DNA of 42,819 nucleotides from a virus: positions 1-42,819 of IMG/VR virus record IMGVR_UViG_3300009151_000133; one strand, written 5' to 3'. The notes beneath the pieces are model-generated. The model searched no databases. It had not been told where the DNA came from and worked only from the letters and a program-made list of their open reading frames with translations. Position numbers and translations under genes: made by a program. Shown piece by piece: positions 1-9,600 of the stretch (position 1 is its first letter; the number at the start of each line of letters is the position of its first letter).

Positions 1-1637
1 AAGAAAGGAGCTCCCCATTGATCACGACCTTTGCTTTTAGCATAGTCTATTTTGCCTTGTAACCATTCTTCGTTGGGTACATCAATGCTGAGACCTTCCG
101 CCACACCTTGCTTAACAAATTGAACATTTAATTTAGCATTTTTCCACAATGGATTTTTAGGATCCATTCTTTGTTGTAGCAACCATATAGCAGATACTCT
201 ATGTGCTCCATCTTCAAACTTGCCGTTTAACACTATTATTGGATCAAGTTGGGCTAATGACTCTGGATGTTTTTTAAAATACTCAGCATACTCTATTGCC
301 TTTTCAGTTACGTTCCAACTGTGGTAATCTTTAGCGTCCCAATCATCAACTACATTGTTATAGTAAGGCACACCGGGTATAGATGATATAATCTGGCCTA
401 CAGTCATTTGGCGAGTTTGTATGTTAGCATCAGAGCCAAACTGTTTTGGAGCACCTGAACTTGGTCCCGGTTGAGGGAAGCCCTCCGCCACACCTGACTT
501 GGTGGGTGGATAATATTTTACATCCACTACTTTAGTGCCAGAACCATCACTGTTCATTCTGAAATTATATTCAATCCAATCACCTGGATTGTGTGTGAGA
601 AAATACTCGATCACTTTCGGATCTCTGCGAATTTTTTCCGCCAATGGACCCAGCATCTGTAGCATTTTTTCTTGAATATTACTTTCACCTGGCTTGGTCA
701 CTGCCTGTTTTCCTGATTTGATTGTGTTCCAATTCTTTTGTGCAAATTCAGGATTGTACCAACGTTGAACCATTTTTGGGTCGGTCAATAACGGATCATT
801 GAGATATTTTTGAACTCCTGGACCAAGATACTTCAACATTGCCTGTTTGCGGTCTTGAATCCTCAATGGATCATTAGGATCTGGATCTTTGCCGCTGACC
901 AAGCCGGCAATATTGGTGATGATCACTGCTTCATCAATGCCACCGTCGCCCTGTTGAAAACTGCCAGGATCAACTGCAATTTTGGTCACAGCGCCACCCT
1001 TGCCTTGACCTGCCAGGGCCTGCCGAACGAAACTGGTGGCTTTTTCACCGTCGGGACTCATGTATGTGCCAATGTTGGCAGAACTTCCTGCTTTTCTCAA
1101 TAAGGGATAAGGCTTGCCAACACTGTCCTGTAATTGTTTTAATCTGTCAGATGACAGTATTGGTTCACCTCGATAAAACATATATGGTTGGTTTGATGCT
1201 TCCGCCACACTCGGCTTTTCAGGTGTCCACGACATACCCTTGCCGCCTTTGACAGTGGGTGTGAAACCTTGATCTCGGTAGAACTTGGTTAGTTTAGCTT
1301 GACTAACTTGACCTTTGTCCCAGGGAAACAATGTTAGCGTAATCCCATCTTGTCTGGCTAAATCTTGCAATACTTTCATGGCCCGAGTACCAACACCTTG
1401 ACGTAATGGATACGCCTGGAACCATTTGACTTCTACTGCATCTTTCTTGATCAGACTGGGAATTAAGTCAAACATGGCGAATTGCTGATCATCACCTTCA
1501 CCCCAGGTCATGACATGATTATTTTGCCACCTGCCAGGATACTCAGCATATACTTTGGCTATCCAAGCTCGTGCTTTACTCGGATCGGCGATACCTAATG
1601 TGTCATCTGCTTCTGGTATGAATTCATTTGCTCTCAT
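1..1637 (-). CDS. Partial multidomain polyprotein: leader, GNAT, ART-like, ParB/Srx-like modules
   Basis: The frame runs open from ATG 1637 to the window edge (545 codons), so the C-terminus is missing. Residues 1-9 (MRANEFIPE) look like a T4 capsid-targeting leader ending in Glu. A GNAT acetyltransferase module follows, with the acetyl-CoA loop RQGVG at 79-83 and a typical YRDQGF end. A module from about 148 has FYRGEP, GTYMSPDG and GIDEAVI, which could be the Arg, Ser and Glu motifs of an R-S-E ADP-ribosyltransferase. A ParB/Srx-like module has DGAHR. Modules are separated by SVAE|A (143-147), GVAE|G (382-386) and GVAE|G (511-515). It lies 7 nt after the stop of the upstream gene and has no clear Shine-Dalgarno, so translation is probably coupled. 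Domain names come from motifs only; the packaging role is inferred. Confidence 0.75.
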   Translation of the reverse strand, partial: MRANEFIPEADDTLGIADPSKARAWIAKVYAEYPGRWQNNHVMTWGEGDDQQFAMFDLIPSLIKKDAVEVKWFQAYPLRQGVGTRAMKVLQDLARQDGITLTLFPWDKGQVSQAKLTKFYRDQGFTPTVKGGKGMSWTPEKPSVAEASNQPYMFYRGEPILSSDRLKQLQDSVGKPYPLLRKAGSSANIGTYMSPDGEKATSFVRQALAGQGKGGAVTKIAVDPGSFQQGDGGIDEAVIITNIAGLVSGKDPDPNDPLRIQDRKQAMLKYLGPGVQKYLNDPLLTDPKMVQRWYNPEFAQKNWNTIKSGKQAVTKPGESNIQEKMLQMLGPLAEKIRRDPKVIEYFLTHNPGDWIEYNFRMNSDGSGTKVVDVKYYPPTKSGVAEGFPQPGPSSGAPKQFGSDANIQTRQMTVGQIISSIPGVPYYNNVVDDWDAKDYHSWNVTEKAIEYAEYFKKHPESLAQLDPIIVLNGKFEDGAHRVSAIWLLQQRMDPKNPLWKNAKLNVQFVKQGVAEGLSIDVPNEEWLQGKIDYAKSKGRDQWGAPF

Positions 1638-1644
1638 ATACGGC

Positions 1645-2514
1645 TTACATTACGTAAATATTGCCAACTGCACTTCTTAATACTTCAGCAAAATAGTCGG
1701 ACATGTCATCTGCTAATCCCTGTGCTTCATATTGTCTAGTAGACTCATCCCTATACTCCGGTTTTAACGTCATATATTTTGATGGCGTGCCCCAGTTTTG
1801 TTTTCCATAACCTAGATTAGCGGGCAATGGATTCAATGTTATTTTACCATCTTTGATATACTGAGCAAATAGTTCATATAGGAATTCGTATGGCCGTTTA
1901 ATTTGATTGCCACGGCTACTACGTTGTGTTCCTATGGCATTGAACAATGCATTATATTCCGGTGTTAGATCCCAGTTAGGAGCTCGTTGACTCTGGTTCT
2001 GCCCGGTTTTACCATATGCACGGTCTAATACTTGATTAACTGTACGGAAGAAGTATCCTTCGGCGTCGGGCCATGCACCTATTTTTGTATTCCTGCCACG
2101 GTTCCCAGCTTGAATAGCATGTCCAAATCTATGTGCCATGATCCAGGGTGTCATTAACTTTTTGGCCGCGCCCGAATTACCCACATACACTATTGTGATA
2201 GCATTTTCGCTGTTGGCTAAAATAGCCGCAGCATCTTTACCAAATATTGCTTTGATCAAGTCCGGTTCCATGGGGCCGTATTCATTGTATTTGCCGGTGC
2301 CGGGAATGTTGCTGAAAAATAATCTAAAATCGTAGGGTGTATTCTGCAGGAATTTCTGTGTCTTTAATTGGCTAACAGGATGTGGAATCAGCTTCTTATC
2401 CGCACCTCTAAATGGTCCTTGTTTGTCAAAGTTGCCCAGAGGCTGATAGTCAGCTAACGGGGCTTCCGTCACAGCTTGTTTACTAAGTTCAGTTATGAAT
2501 TCTACGGCTTTCAT
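1645..2514 (-). CDS. Putative head-packaged protein with HRFGH pseudo-metallopeptidase motif
   Basis: 289 aa. It starts with MKAVEFITE|L and has a second Glu-ending site, AVTE|A, at 14-18, so the first 17 residues look like a removable capsid-targeting leader. The core holds MAHRFGHAIQ (H128, R129, H132), which matches the zinc-binding helix of HExxH peptidases except that the catalytic Glu is Arg (codon AGA). A later LYELFAQYI helix could supply the third ligand. It may be an inactive peptidase fold, or a family that uses HRxxH. The ATG overlaps the stop of the upstream gene by 4 nt (ATGA). Function unknown; fold assignment tentative. Confidence 0.75.
   Translation of the reverse strand: MKAVEFITELSKQAVTEAPLADYQPLGNFDKQGPFRGADKKLIPHPVSQLKTQKFLQNTPYDFRLFFSNIPGTGKYNEYGPMEPDLIKAIFGKDAAAILANSENAITIVYVGNSGAAKKLMTPWIMAHRFGHAIQAGNRGRNTKIGAWPDAEGYFFRTVNQVLDRAYGKTGQNQSQRAPNWDLTPEYNALFNAIGTQRSSRGNQIKRPYEFLYELFAQYIKDGKITLNPLPANLGYGKQNWGTPSKYMTLKPEYRDESTRQYEAQGLADDMSDYFAEVLRSAVGNIYVM
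2488..2514 (-). repeat. 27-nt exact direct repeat coding the MKAVEFITE leader (copy 1)
   Basis: The 27 nt that encode MKAVEFITE are identical base for base to 3162-3188. Identity at silent positions indicates recent duplication or gene conversion of the leader alone, because the proteins diverge directly after it. Confidence 0.95.
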
Positions 2515-3188
2515 GTATACACCAAACTATCTATACGCTTATATTTAATATTAAACGCATTCATTAGTAATTCTACTTCCCGCAGACATTGATCTCGTGC
2601 ACCACCCATTAAATAAGCACCGTTAAACTGTTTTAGCTGTGCTACACTGGTCCAATTAACACTAATAGAATCTTCACCTAATTCTTGCATCGCTCCCATA
2701 ATCAATGATTGCTGTGGTGTTCGAGAATTAAATGGTGGAAACTGTAGATCTCTACTGTCAGATTTCTTTTGTTGGTATAACTCTCGTATAGTGGCAATGA
2801 TAGTTGCTGGTTCGACGCCTTGATCCATCCAAGACCTGAAATATCCATATCCTTTATCTACAATCTGAAAACGATTCCAATTTATAACTGGGCAATTGGG
2901 ATTTTCTATGTGCTCATCATTTTCTTCATCATATGAATATCTGACATCTTCTGGACAAATAGTATCATCCCAATATTGCTTTATATCTGCTACCGTATCA
3001 CCACTAAGCCCTTGATCTTCAGCATTAACAAACATCAATACAGGCCCGGTTTGTTTATTAACAAAATTAATAATCTCCGGAAATACAGCACTTTCGTCAC
3101 CATCATTCATACCACTATATTCGGGTTGAACATCCACAACTATACAAGGATGATTTGATCCTTCAGTTATGAATTCTACGGCTTTCAT
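2511..3188 (-). CDS. Putative head-packaged protein, possibly isochorismatase-like
   Basis: 225 aa. It begins MKAVEFITE|G, the same leader as the next gene, ending in a Glu-Gly cleavage-like site. The mature part starts with CIVVDVQ (Asp19), like the first strand and catalytic Asp of isochorismatase/nicotinamidase cysteine hydrolases. It ends with GGARDQCLRE (Cys201), placed like the catalytic Cys strand-helix of that fold. The intervening catalytic Lys was not identified, so this is a fold guess. ATGA overlaps link it to the genes on both sides, making it part of a translationally coupled chain from 5491 down to 1. Confidence 0.75.
   Translation of the reverse strand: MKAVEFITEGSNHPCIVVDVQPEYSGMNDGDESAVFPEIINFVNKQTGPVLMFVNAEDQGLSGDTVADIKQYWDDTICPEDVRYSYDEENDEHIENPNCPVINWNRFQIVDKGYGYFRSWMDQGVEPATIIATIRELYQQKKSDSRDLQFPPFNSRTPQQSLIMGAMQELGEDSISVNWTSVAQLKQFNGAYLMGGARDQCLREVELLMNAFNIKYKRIDSLVYT
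3162..3188 (-). repeat. 27-nt exact direct repeat coding the MKAVEFITE leader (copy 2)
   Basis: Identical to 2488-2514; see that entry. Both copies begin at the start codon of their gene. Confidence 0.95.
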
Positions 3189-5491
3189 TTCCCAGCCTTG
3201 GCCAAGCCTGCACCATTGTTAAAGCTAGGACTCCAGGATTCTGCATCAACTCCACCACGGGCCTTGCTCCAATCATATCCAGCACGATGTCCGGAACAAT
3301 CTTGTGTGCATGGACTGCCCAGAAACGATAACTCATCTAATTGCTCAGCATCACCAGGTATTAATAATTCTGGCATACGGTATTGACTAATATCAACTGG
3401 ATATGGCCGTAAGCTTTGTTTATATTCTTCAGCATATCGTTGCCGATCTTCCGGAGTTTTTGCCCTATAGAACTGATTTGCGATAGCCATATCCCCTACC
3501 AGGGTACCGGCAGCAATCGCTATCTTTTTTGGACCAAAGAATTTAAGTTTGTCACTATCTTTCATGGTTAGACTATAGAAGGTTGCTTCCCATTTATCCG
3601 GATGTAAAGCATATTTCACATTCTGTCTTTCCGGAACAATATCAGCTAATGTATCTTTACCTGGATGGAATCGCCCTAGCCGGGTTAACATCACTGCATT
3701 GTCTTCGTCTTCTTTAAGTAACAATGCCGGTGCACCCTTACTATCTACTTGCAAACCCATTTTATTTGCTTGTCGTGCAACTTCTCCTGGACGAACATCT
3801 TTAGTAAGGGCCATTACAAAACGAGGATCTCGAGCTTGTGCTCGGGTGGGGATATAACCGGCAGCACCTTCCGTAACTGAATCAAAATGTTCAGGATGCA
3901 ATTCAGCATAGTCACGCATCAACACACCGGCTAGGGAATTAGCTTGGTTTTCGTATTTGCTGCCTGTTTCACCACTGGTGTCAGGCATATCTTCTACCTC
4001 ACTTTGGCGTTGATGCACTAATTCATGTGCCACTGTACGCAATACATCCATGACATGTCTGTTGCCAATGCTTACTTCTAATGCCCCAGTCTCTGTGTTG
4101 AATCGTCCGAATGTTTTATTCCGTGCCGACCACTGTGGATCACGACGAAGCTGTATAGCAGGTGACTTTTCCAAGCCCAGATGCTCACTGCAGAATTTAA
4201 CAAAATCTGCGAGTATAGTCTTGGTACTAATCCTTTCTTTTTCCAGTATCATCTTAGTGGTTGGATTTACACCATCTGGGCTAATACTTGCATCTTCATT
4301 GGTTATTGTAATAGCAGGCAGTTCAGTATTAAACTTCAGGACTAATGCAGTTCTAAACTTATTATAATCCGCCGCTGTTGAAAAAGTAAAGGTGTGGAAC
4401 ACACTCAAATCTCTCATGATATCGGATGGATATGTTTTTTGTCCATGTGAGGACTTGAACACTAAACTATCTTGTGCTCTCGCCAGGAATTCCATATAAC
4501 TTGGCTGATCCAATGGCATTATCTTGTTATTAACCAGTGACAATGGAACCACAATATATTTTTGATTTTTCACTGGAGTCGTTGATAAGTCAAATAAAGA
4601 TACAAAATACTCCTTTTTATCTTGATCAATGGATTCTGTCAAATTACCTTTGATATAAAATTCTTCAAAGATACTCATTTTATCCTCCAGACTCAATCCT
4701 TCATCCAATGATGACCAGTCTAATCTTTTTGTATAATCTTCACTAACTGCAAAACCATACTTGACTGGCACTGGACGACGTTCAACCAAGCTTAGTTCTC
4801 GATCACGGCCGGCAGTTAAAGCATTAGCTAATCTGCCAATATCACCCTGTGTTCGTAGCATTTTAAATGCGAGATTTTCTGGACCAAACTCACCATTCCG
4901 AGCCAGACCTGCTTTACGCATATCTAATATCTTGTGCTTTAGATCAGACATGAGTTCTAAATCATCTGATGCGATGGCTTGTTTTATCCTTTGCTGCACA
5001 TCTTCATATTTGCTACGTGTGCTTACATCATTTACTGTGTGCTTTTGTCTACGTGGAACTTCCACCCAATCATTGTTCAACACACTATAAATGCCCTGGC
5101 TCACATGTGTTTGATTTACATCCTGCACATATAGTTCTACATCGTATCCGGAGATTTTAATATCATGTTTATCGTTGTATTCATACTTTTTTGCATTGAA
5201 TAATTCTTTATATACTTCGTTATTCATTTGTGGCAAATCTACCACCAGATGTAAATCTATATCACTGTGTGGAGTATAGTTATAAGCAGCATTAGAACCG
5301 GATATAGTTATATCCCGTAGTTCATAGCCGTTAACACCAAGGAATTCACGGAAATCATCTGCGATGCTTAATAGATGTCGGCGCACCTCCGGCAGCAAAT
5401 GTTCGTCTTTGCCAAAGAGTCGGGGATTCAGATGATCGTTAAATTTAACGGCATCTGCAAGATTATAGGATTCCAGCTGTTCAATGTTCAT
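3185..5491 (-). CDS. Polyprotein: pol-beta-type nucleotidyltransferase, HELVH peptidase, phage C-terminal modules
   Basis: 768 aa. Residues 60-85 hold GSNAAYNYTPHSDIDL (GS with Asp77/Asp79), the polymerase-beta nucleotidyltransferase signature. A zinc peptidase centred on AHELVH (H489, E490, H493) has a likely third ligand at E514. A module from 542 (GAAGYIPTRAQ, DPRF) is a type I associate with marine T4-like phages. A Cys-containing tail (CTQDCSGH) closes the protein. Glu-ending linkers fall at module borders: LDE|G 262-265, LTE|S 284-287, VTE|G 539-542, LDE|L 718-721. Unlike its downstream neighbours it lacks the MKAVEFITE leader. A late-promoter octamer sits 4 nt before the ATG. The enzymatic folds are fairly clear; substrates are unknown. 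Confidence 0.85.
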   Translation of the reverse strand: MNIEQLESYNLADAVKFNDHLNPRLFGKDEHLLPEVRRHLLSIADDFREFLGVNGYELRDITISGSNAAYNYTPHSDIDLHLVVDLPQMNNEVYKELFNAKKYEYNDKHDIKISGYDVELYVQDVNQTHVSQGIYSVLNNDWVEVPRRQKHTVNDVSTRSKYEDVQQRIKQAIASDDLELMSDLKHKILDMRKAGLARNGEFGPENLAFKMLRTQGDIGRLANALTAGRDRELSLVERRPVPVKYGFAVSEDYTKRLDWSSLDEGLSLEDKMSIFEEFYIKGNLTESIDQDKKEYFVSLFDLSTTPVKNQKYIVVPLSLVNNKIMPLDQPSYMEFLARAQDSLVFKSSHGQKTYPSDIMRDLSVFHTFTFSTAADYNKFRTALVLKFNTELPAITITNEDASISPDGVNPTTKMILEKERISTKTILADFVKFCSEHLGLEKSPAIQLRRDPQWSARNKTFGRFNTETGALEVSIGNRHVMDVLRTVAHELVHQRQSEVEDMPDTSGETGSKYENQANSLAGVLMRDYAELHPEHFDSVTEGAAGYIPTRAQARDPRFVMALTKDVRPGEVARQANKMGLQVDSKGAPALLLKEDEDNAVMLTRLGRFHPGKDTLADIVPERQNVKYALHPDKWEATFYSLTMKDSDKLKFFGPKKIAIAAGTLVGDMAIANQFYRAKTPEDRQRYAEEYKQSLRPYPVDISQYRMPELLIPGDAEQLDELSFLGSPCTQDCSGHRAGYDWSKARGGVDAESWSPSFNNGAGLAKAGK

Positions 5492-5495
5492 TTTA

Positions 5496-5504
5496 TATTT
5501 ATTA
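5496..5504 (-). promoter_or_regulatory. T4-type late promoter (TAATAAATA), 4 nt from ATG
   Basis: TAATAAATA read on the minus strand, followed by TAAA and then the ATG at 5491. It is close to the T4 late consensus TATAAATA. A start about 6 nt downstream would fall at the start codon, so a leaderless mRNA is expected. Confidence 0.6.
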
Positions 5505-5532
5505 CAAAAACAAAAGCCGCAGAATCTGCGGC
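5504..5532 (-). terminator. Rho-independent terminator after the glycosyltransferase gene
   Basis: On the minus strand a GCCGCAGA/TCTGCGGC inverted repeat (5516-5532) is followed by TTTTGTTTTTGT. It lies 28 nt past the glycosyltransferase stop and just before the late promoter of the next gene, separating two transcription units. Confidence 0.85.
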
Positions 5533-5559
5533 CTCGGTTCCGACACGATGCCGTTGCAG

Positions 5560-6537
5560 TTATGCTATTGTTTTACTTTTACTCTTGTTTTTCTTGCTAG
5601 TAGACATGATTTTCCCAACAAGTGGTGCAGGAGCAACAGCAACAGCAGGAGCATCAGGTACCCCACCGCCCAGTGCCGTCACATCAATAGCAGCCCGCGC
5701 CCCAGCTGGGACATCAACTGGTGCTGCCACTGCAACTCCTTGTGCAGCTTGATTTGCTTGTGCGATAACATGCAGTTCTTTATACACTTGATCCTGAGCA
5801 GCTTGATCAAACACATAAGTCCCCACGTGACGTAGCAACACACGTTTATCTACCCAAATCTTGCCACCAAGATCACGCCAATTTTCGCAGAATGCCCAGT
5901 CTTCACTGTAGTAGCGATTCTCACGTACCCCAGTATCAAAGTATGTTTTCATATCTTTGTTTAGTTCTGCCGGCAGTCCAATGTCGTTGATGAATGGTTT
6001 AACTGATGGGTGACCTTTCATTTTCTCAAATACCGCACGTTTGATCAGCATAAAGCCTGTGCCAGTTTTAGTGACTTCTTGTAAGCCATCTACGCCTTCT
6101 TCTGCGCCTTCAAAGCCATTCACACACCATTTGATGGGTAAGCTTTTCATGGGATACAAGCCACCAATGATGTCCACATCACGATTTAGCAGTACCAGCA
6201 AATGCCAAGGTTCCCAGCCAATATCAGCGTCGATAAACATAAGGTGGGTGCTGTCGGGATTGCTAAGGAATTTTGCTGTGAGTGTATTACGTGCCCGGGT
6301 AATAAGGCTTTCATTGGTCATTGTTTCTACTGTCCAATCAATGCCCAGCTGTCTGGCTGTGTTAGCCCATTTAACCGCCGACATAAAAAATTGTTCTGTA
6401 CACATTCCGCCGTACATAGGAGTGCAAATATGCACCTTGGTAGTTTTCAAATAGTCAATGTTTACTTGAACATTTTGTGGTTGATTTGGCAGTTGTGTAG
6501 CTGGCGGTGCTACAGGTGTTGCTTGTGGGTCAGACAT
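5560..6537 (-). CDS. GT-A type glycosyltransferase
   Basis: 325 aa. The fold starts at about residue 34 (KVHICTPMYGG). HLMFIDADIGWEP carries the DAD metal/nucleotide-sugar motif (103-105), as in GT-A glycosyltransferases. Later landmarks are a GTGFMLIKR strand and a YYSEDWAFCENW motif, typical of phage members. The first 25 residues and the stretch from about 265 are Pro/Ala-rich and low-complexity, and the protein ends in a Lys-rich tail. The Shine-Dalgarno AAAGGGAA precedes ATG 6537, with a late-like AGTAAATA about 25 nt upstream. It probably modifies phage DNA, a virion protein or the host surface; the acceptor is unknown. Confidence 0.85.
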   Translation of the reverse strand: MSDPQATPVAPPATQLPNQPQNVQVNIDYLKTTKVHICTPMYGGMCTEQFFMSAVKWANTARQLGIDWTVETMTNESLITRARNTLTAKFLSNPDSTHLMFIDADIGWEPWHLLVLLNRDVDIIGGLYPMKSLPIKWCVNGFEGAEEGVDGLQEVTKTGTGFMLIKRAVFEKMKGHPSVKPFINDIGLPAELNKDMKTYFDTGVRENRYYSEDWAFCENWRDLGGKIWVDKRVLLRHVGTYVFDQAAQDQVYKELHVIAQANQAAQGVAVAAPVDVPAGARAAIDVTALGGGVPDAPAVAVAPAPLVGKIMSTSKKNKSKSKTIA

Positions 6538-6616
6538 GTAATTCCCTTTATGTTTGTGATAATATTTACTACAGTTTACACCGGTGGCAAATATTTCTCA
6601 ACAAGGGAATACTAAG

Positions 6617-9600
6617 TTATCCTCTAAAAGGGTCTTCGTCTATGTAGTCCGGACCGTCGGTGAAATCCACACGATATTTGCCGGTTTCGGGATCGAGTCG
6701 TGTCACAGGCTTTTTGCCCTTGCGAGCAAGTTCTTTGCTGGCTGCTACTCTAGCTTTTAACCGACTTATAAGTTCGTCAGATCTATCATAATCGGGTACT
6801 TCGTCAGCCTCGGACATGGGTTTATGTTTGATCCATTCGTCGGGTATCATGTGATGTTTGTTCACAAACTTATCATGCAATTCTTCCGGAGTTATTTTGT
6901 GTTTTGCTGCCAGGTATTTCATCAAATGATCAATTGCCGCATAGTTGCTGTGTGGTTTCATATCGTGTTCAAGGTCGGTCACAGCATCTTCGTCTACCGC
7001 CGTTTCTCCTTTAAGTGCTTGTAACAATGCCCCGGCAACCACACGATCTTTTTCTTGTTCGTCGTTGGGTAACTGAGCATATTCTATGTTCATCAACTTT
7101 GCACGTTGTTGCAGTTTTGCTTCTAATTTACCAGCAGCTTTTAATTTCTCTGTATCGTCAAATTGCTCAGGATTTTGCACAAATGCTTTGGCTGTGACAT
7201 TCCATCCTTTGTGTATAGCATCGCTAATCTTTTCAATGTCTGTGACACCGGCATCGATCATGCGTTTAGCAAACTCTGCTGATTTTAAATTTGCTTGCCA
7301 ACCAAAAGTATTACCGGGACTGCTACGACCATACTGATAAGCATTATCTAATGCAGCATCACTGATAGTTGCCAGTTGTTGTATGCTTAACTGTGTTGCA
7401 TTTTCCTTGATACCCTGTATGTTTAGGGCAAAATTAGCACGTTTACGTTCTAATGGAGTACCATGAGCTTTAAGACTTTTTAGTTTTGTAGCGCCAATCT
7501 TCTTGTCAAGTGGAATGTGTTCTTGCTTGTGTAGCGCACCTTTCTTGACCAGTTTGGCAGCATCGGCTAGCGAGCCTTCCGCCACGCCTTGCTGTATTGT
7601 GCTTAGTCTAGCAAGTTCTTGTTCGCCTTCAGGAGTCAAAAACCAATAGCCGTCAGCATCTACAATCCATCCAGTGTCAGATAAACTGTCATACACTCTG
7701 CTTTGAGCACGACTTAGACTTTGACTATCTTCTTGAAATCCCAATCCATGATCATTTGCAACTTCAATAGCTTTGAGTAGCAAGGCCTTGCCATAACCTT
7801 TACCGCGCACATCATCAGTTACTTCTGCCTGATTGTGTACGTCATCAGTTTCGGGATCTCTAAAAAATGAAAAATGCCCAACATTTTTTCCATCAGCGAT
7901 TGCAGTAACAGTAAAACTACTTTGATAATTGTTAGTAGATGCTGTTTGGAATTGTACTGCTGATGCGTCAGCTTCATAAACCTGGTCTTCCTTAACCGCC
8001 TGTTGACTTTTATTTTCCAGTCTGACTAATTTCTTAACATGAGCGATAGCTTGATTTTTACTCATCATACCAATAGCAGGATTCTTCCTGTTCTTTTTGC
8101 GTTCTATGTCGTAGATAGTCCAGTATTGGTATGTGCCACCACCGTAGGATTTTAGTTTATGTCCTTCGGCAGGTTGCAACATGAATCTATCTTTTCCATC
8201 AACACTGATAGTTACTATAGATTTGTCATCTGAGATTTTGATATTTTCAGAGCCTTCCGCCACATCGTTGTCTTTGACTAAACGCAATGCAGTACCGGGT
8301 AAGTTATTTGCTTGGCCACCATCATCTAAATCAACATAATAAGTTTTTGGAGCACCGTTAAAAGCACCATGTTTAATTTCTCTAATCCAACCTGTCTTAC
8401 CAGAATCTGGGCCTTTAACAATCTTTACTTTCTTAGTCAGACTCTTGCTTTCCGCCACAGCCTGTCGAACGGTTGTTGGCCTATTTTGGTACCTAATTGT
8501 TCCAATCATCGGTGAAATTGCGGGATCTGTTATATTTTTTCCTGGTCTAGTAGAATTAGGAATAGGCATTTCTTTAACTCCTGCCTTTGCAAAAAGATTT
8601 CTAATTTCTTGTTGTTTAGCAGAGTCAACTGTAGGATTTATCATATATCCCACTATGCCAAGATCTTTGAATGGTATATAATTTAAAGGTGTCAATATAA
8701 CTTCTTCATATTCTGATCCAGTACTACCTCCTGCAGATGCAACAGATTTGCCTGCACTGGTTTTAACAAAATAACTAATAGCTTGTTTTATTTTTGATTG
8801 TGCATCGGCCAATGCTTGCTGATTAGTTTTATCTGCAAAATAAGTTTTAGTAGCAAAAATAACAAATTGACGACTGCCTGCTATATTTGCTCCTGCAATT
8901 TTAGATAGTACTACAAGATCGTCTGGTGTTAAATTTTCTACTCCGTCGGCTAAGCTATACAAGTCGGTTACTCGATTTACTCCAGGTAATGCGTTTAGTA
9001 TAAATCTGAGCGCATTTAGCTTATCGGCTGGTCGATCAACCGACTGCATTTTATTTTTTTGTCTAAGAATAGACTGATCTACTACAAATATAACTCCATT
9101 GGCAATACCGGATGACCCTTGATTATCATCGTCTTTTGTTGTAAGGGCATATCTCCAGTTTCTTGTAAAACTAACAGCTCTAAGTTTGGACCCCGTCCGT
9201 TGTTGATTACTAGTATTAGTTTTAAGACCGTTAATAATGATATCATTTAAATCGTTAATGTCAGTACCAGTAGCATGATAAAGATAATTGCCGCCTACTG
9301 CTTCATTCAAACTTTCCTCACTGCCAATTGCAGTATCCAGCATTTTGACCACAGTCTGTGCTAATTTTGGATTGCTTTGTGTTTTAGGATACAAACTCAT
9401 CACCAATGCTGTTTTGCGTTTATCATTCAATTTGGGCCATGCTGTACGTATCTCTGTGGCAGATGTCATTCCCGGTCCGAACTCCACTGTGGGCAAGTAG
9501 GCCATATACCCATTCTTGTTCATGGGATTTAATTCTGCTGTGATGGGCTGGAGATATGCCGGCGACCCATCTTTTTTAGTACCACCTGCCTGTGGTGGTT

